64,000 bases of DNA from Phylloscopus collybita (taxonomy: Eukaryota; Chordata; Aves; Passeriformes; Phylloscopidae). The number at the start of each line of letters is the position of its first letter. Positions within the stretch are counted from its first letter, which is position 1. The position numbers and the translations under genes are program-made. Of the stretch, positions 60,635 to 64,000 are shown in pieces. The notes below the pieces were generated by a model. The model was not told the origin of the DNA, did not search any database, and worked only from the letters and a program-made list of their open reading frames with translations. The stretch covers positions 80,269,001-80,333,000 of the forward strand of contig JAJNNQ010000075.1 in NCBI GenBank assembly GCA_027886175.1, read 5' to 3'.

Positions 60635-60860
60635 AAAAAAAAACCAACCCAAAACAAAAAAAAAAAAAAAACCACGAACAAAACAAAACAAACAAAAAAA
60701 CCCCATAAAACAAAAAACAAACACAAGTAAGAAACACCCAACCAAAAAAACCCAAAACAAACAAAAACCACAAACAAACAAAAAAACACCCCAAAAAACC
60801 ACCACCCCACAACATCAAAAAGCCAACCAACCTACAAAAAAAAAAAATCCCACCCAAAAA
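60635..60860. repeat. Long A/C-rich low-complexity tract
   Basis: About 226 bases composed almost entirely of A and C (A-runs of 3-16 separated by C, CC, ACC and CCC). It is the largest member, on this strand, of a class of tracts that recurs through the window. Phe/Val/Cys/Trp-rich minus-strand frames of 75-130 codons across it are artefacts of composition. Confidence 0.95.
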
Positions 60861-63800
60861 TCTTTATTACTTTATTCCAATGAAAAAGCCCATAAAAAAT
60901 TGTTTAACATGAACTCATTTAGAATGTCAAAGCTGATTATAAAAATGTGTTTTCATCACCATAATAACTGTATTCTATCAAATGTCCTTGGAACTTGTGT
61001 GTACTATGAACTGTATATGTCAGATTTTCTTTCTGTGGTGTCTCTGAGGATTTGAGAACAGAAATTATTTGAAGCTTACACAGAACATTTTCTGTTGAGC
61101 TACTCAATGTGCCTAAGTGGCATGATGGGGGTACATCAATTTTTCTAAAGTTGTCCATTAAATAACTCAATTTGATTTGAGCACAGTGGTTTTTTTATAA
61201 CAAATCATAATTTCTTTCCTTGACTATATAACCTTACTGCACTAAGGAATTGTGTAATTCAATTGCCTCTCTGCCTCCGGTAAGAGGACAACATGAAAAC
61301 ATGAATGTATACTGATGTCAGGGTCCATGAACATAGAAAGTGACACTGTTTAGAGATTTACCTCTAGGAAAACTGCCAACTTTATGTTCTGAGGAATTTC
61401 TATGCTATTATTACTCAAAGGACAACAAAGGGCTGTTTAAAAAGTTAAAATTTCCTGTGTTAGGCAATTTGTTACTTGATTAACTTAAAGAAAAAGTAGT
61501 GTCATAAAGGAGCAGATTAATCAATGATTTAAAATGTAATAGACTTTCAAAACTAGAGCCTTGATTAGGCATTTTTATGCCAATTGTCATGGGTAGGCCA
61601 CTGGTCAGTATTGTATCATAATTCACTTGGTTCACAGTATTATATAAAACACGTTAATGTCATAATATACACTGGCTCAAGAATGTGTGTGTTCGTGTGA
61701 ATATACTCATCAACATATTTACTAACATTACATCTTGTTTCAGTAAAAATCTGGTATTTCCCCCATTTCTGCAAATATTCAAGACTGTGGCTTTCCATTC
61801 CTGGAAATGAGCTAAGCAGTTTGTCCTGTTAGCTGCTTCTCTTCCAACAGGATGGCCACCTCTGCACCATCGATTCTGGCAGAAGTATCTGTCAGTCTCT
61901 TTCTAGAGGGATGTCCTTGAATATGATGTTGTTTTATAACACTAAGCAGTTGCTAAAACCAAAGATTGGGTGAAAGAATAAATTAACCAACATAATGAGG
62001 GTCTTCCATCTAAAAATATTTATTCCACATCCTCAATAATAACAGTTAGAAGCTGTCTGCAGTCTAGCTTCTGAAAATACTTATGTGATTTTTTTTTTTA
62101 TTTCAATTGGACAGTTGAAACCAGGGATTCTTCAAAGTGAATAATAGCACGGTATAGGCTTAGTCAGAGTGGTATGCATTAAAATTCTTTAAAAAAATAT
62201 AATTTGCCATGGAAGATTCTGTCACATCTCACTTCAAAAAAGCCAATATATGGCAGATATGATGAGGCAAGTTCTGACCATCTCAAGGATCCAAGCTGCA
62301 CAACGTCTGAAAGAGGATGTTTTGTTTAAACAGAGTGGCTCACAACATAGACTTATGGTCTTCCTATACTTGTTCAATAGAGAGGGAGGAACGATTCAGA
62401 GATCCTAACTAAGCACCTCTCTCACTGACTGTGTGTCTCTATAGGGCTACTTCTAGGAGCTTCTCTTCTGCCCTCTGTCTTTGGCCAAATAATTCTTATA
62501 TGCTTTATTTTTTGTTATATTATAGGAGATTTCTGAGTTTCAGGAGTGTTTGGTTTAGGAGTGCTGCCTAATTTTTTTTTTTTTTTCACTTCATTTTGAG
62601 GGAAAAGACTCGCTTTGTGACATGTTTAAGAAGAGATTATTTCCTTTTAGATTTGTCAATAAAATTTTAGTTGAGACAAAGTTGTGATCTACCTAGGAAA
62701 AAAACAACAAACATTGTTGTTTTTTTCTGCTATGTGACATTTTCTGCTATGTTCTATCTTCAGGAGGATTTGAATCTGTAACGGCTTTAGAACATGTAAA
62801 TGGTCTCTAAAAGTTTTAGAACACATGAAAGAAGTAAAGTATCAGGTCACCAATTTGCTGGAACAGGTATTTTTCCTCTCTTCAGCAGTGTGGAACTTTT
62901 CTAACGATAAAGTCTTAACAACTCTGGATATAATGTTTAATACATAAAATTGTGAAATACAAATTCTATGCTTCTATCTCAGAGAAAGGCAGATTATTTC
63001 ATAAATATTAAAAACTAAATGGCAGCATCCAGTTAAAACTAAACTGAACAAAGACATAGGCCTGTCCTTGAACAAGAGGTAAAAATGCAGTATTGCAAGA
63101 AATATACGCTGTATCAATAAATCTTCTCTTGTAATCTTGACTTTACTGCAGTGTAGAGTTTACCTGAAAATCAGTCTGTTTGGCATTTTTATTACTGTTG
63201 TGCAAATGGAAAGAGAGTAAATGAACCATTTTCTGCCTTTACTTTCTGTGTGGAGTAATGCTTCATTTTTCCATTTGGCTGTTTGTGTTTTGGGTTTTTT
63301 AATCACACAGATGCTTACCCCTTGGTATCTTTGAAACTGAAAGTATTAGTTACAGCAAATTTCTGTTTTACACCCATGGAGCTTTCCTTCTATACTACAA
63401 AAACTACAACAGTCTGAGCTGATGTAAATAAAATTTGGTTTGAATACTTACTGAACACACTGTAATGAAGCACCCCATGGCAGTTCAGGAATGTTTAGTA
63501 ACAGAATGTGCCTACCTAGTGGAAGGCATAAATAATTGCTATATTGCCCCTCCTTTCCCTTGCAACTATTTGGACAGAAGATTAAGAGATCTGAAAGAAA
63601 AAAAAAATAAAAACAAAGGAAAGGAAAAAACTGTACATAATATGATTGAGTGCTTTTTTGTACATTTTTAATGTACAAAAGCAGCATCTATATTTAGTTA
63701 TTGTGATCTATTTGGAGAGGAATTATGTTTAAATGGGGCTTTTGTGAACATGAAATCATAATGTATCCCTTGTGCACCATGTCTGAAGCAGACAGAAAGC

Positions 63801-64000
63801 TTAATGGGCTGTAGTAAAATTGTTCAAATCCAGCTGGACAAACTAAATGAGTATTTTCCTTCCAGTCATATTAGGAGAAATAATCTAATAATATTTATCT
63901 TTTAATGCAGAAAAAAATGTAAGCTGATGGAGCTTTGTTCACAAAAACTGTTTGTATTAAAATACAAGTATTTTTGCCTCAGAAACACTGATTTTTTTCT
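60861..64000. other. Unique AT-rich DNA, no gene recognised
   Basis: No repeat family, exon or regulatory feature that I can support. Contains T-runs at about 62090-62100 and 62571-62586 and an A-run near 63597-63609. Open frames are at most about 79 codons. Confidence 0.5.

Noticed and set aside
60418..60857. Minus-strand frames of 75 to 130 codons that look like hydrophobic transmembrane proteins
   Set aside because: Complement of the A/C-rich tract; composition artefact.
1..64000. Bacterial or phage systems, CRISPR arrays, operons, tRNA clusters
   Set aside because: The CR1 and ERV content is diagnostic of bird nuclear DNA; the tandem repeats are microsatellites without spacers and there are no long coding frames.

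Overview
This window is vertebrate nuclear DNA, almost certainly from a bird. The evidence is direct. At least seven fragments of the avian CR1 LINE are present, several ending in the short ATTCTGTG-type tandem repeats that mark CR1 3' ends. There are also several long terminal repeats (LTRs) that I recognise as common avian endogenous-retrovirus families. The rest is AT-rich sequence with short open frames only. The density and nesting of young LTRs fits a passerine or related lineage, but that is inference.

I find no protein-coding gene that I can name, no tRNA, rRNA or CRISPR array, and no gag, pol or env reading frame. The window reads as a gene desert or the inside of a very large intron. 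The longest open frames are antisense to LTRs, lie in T/G- or A/C-rich low-complexity tracts, or have lengths expected by chance.

Layout. 1-14465: unique AT-rich DNA. 14466-15637: a full-length solo LTR (+). 15638-20250: unique DNA with an (AGAAG)n array and a CAAA-rich tract. 20251-20534: a small probable LTR with CCAAT, TATA and poly(A)-like motifs. 21156-25276: an (ATC)n/(ATT)n array and two CR1 3' ends in opposite orientation. 27945-29035: a long old CR1 (+). 30811-30875: thirteen units of ATTTT. 31500-33925: a CR1 (-) split by a younger CR1 (+), which is itself interrupted by a (GA)n-bearing segment. 36437-39328: three levels of nested insertion, an LTR (+) split by an LTR (-) split by an unidentified 1.2-kb element. 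40653-40862: a further fragment of the second LTR family. 43600-44063: a CpG-rich block followed by a 120-bp segment bounded by good splice-site matches, the only plausible host promoter/exon candidate. 45219-46067: a probable LTR (-). 47300-49400: protein-like open frames of uncertain status, two of them next to A-rich tracts. 49917-50310 and 58038-58384: CR1 fragments. 60635-60860: a long A/C-rich tract. The remainder is unremarkable.

There is no gene network to describe. The main story is layered retrotransposition, whose order can be read from the nesting. I found no previously undescribed coding system. The best leads are the triple-nested insertion with its unidentified core, the CR1-in-CR1 inverted structure, the CpG-rich candidate first exon, and the recurring long A/C (T/G) tracts.
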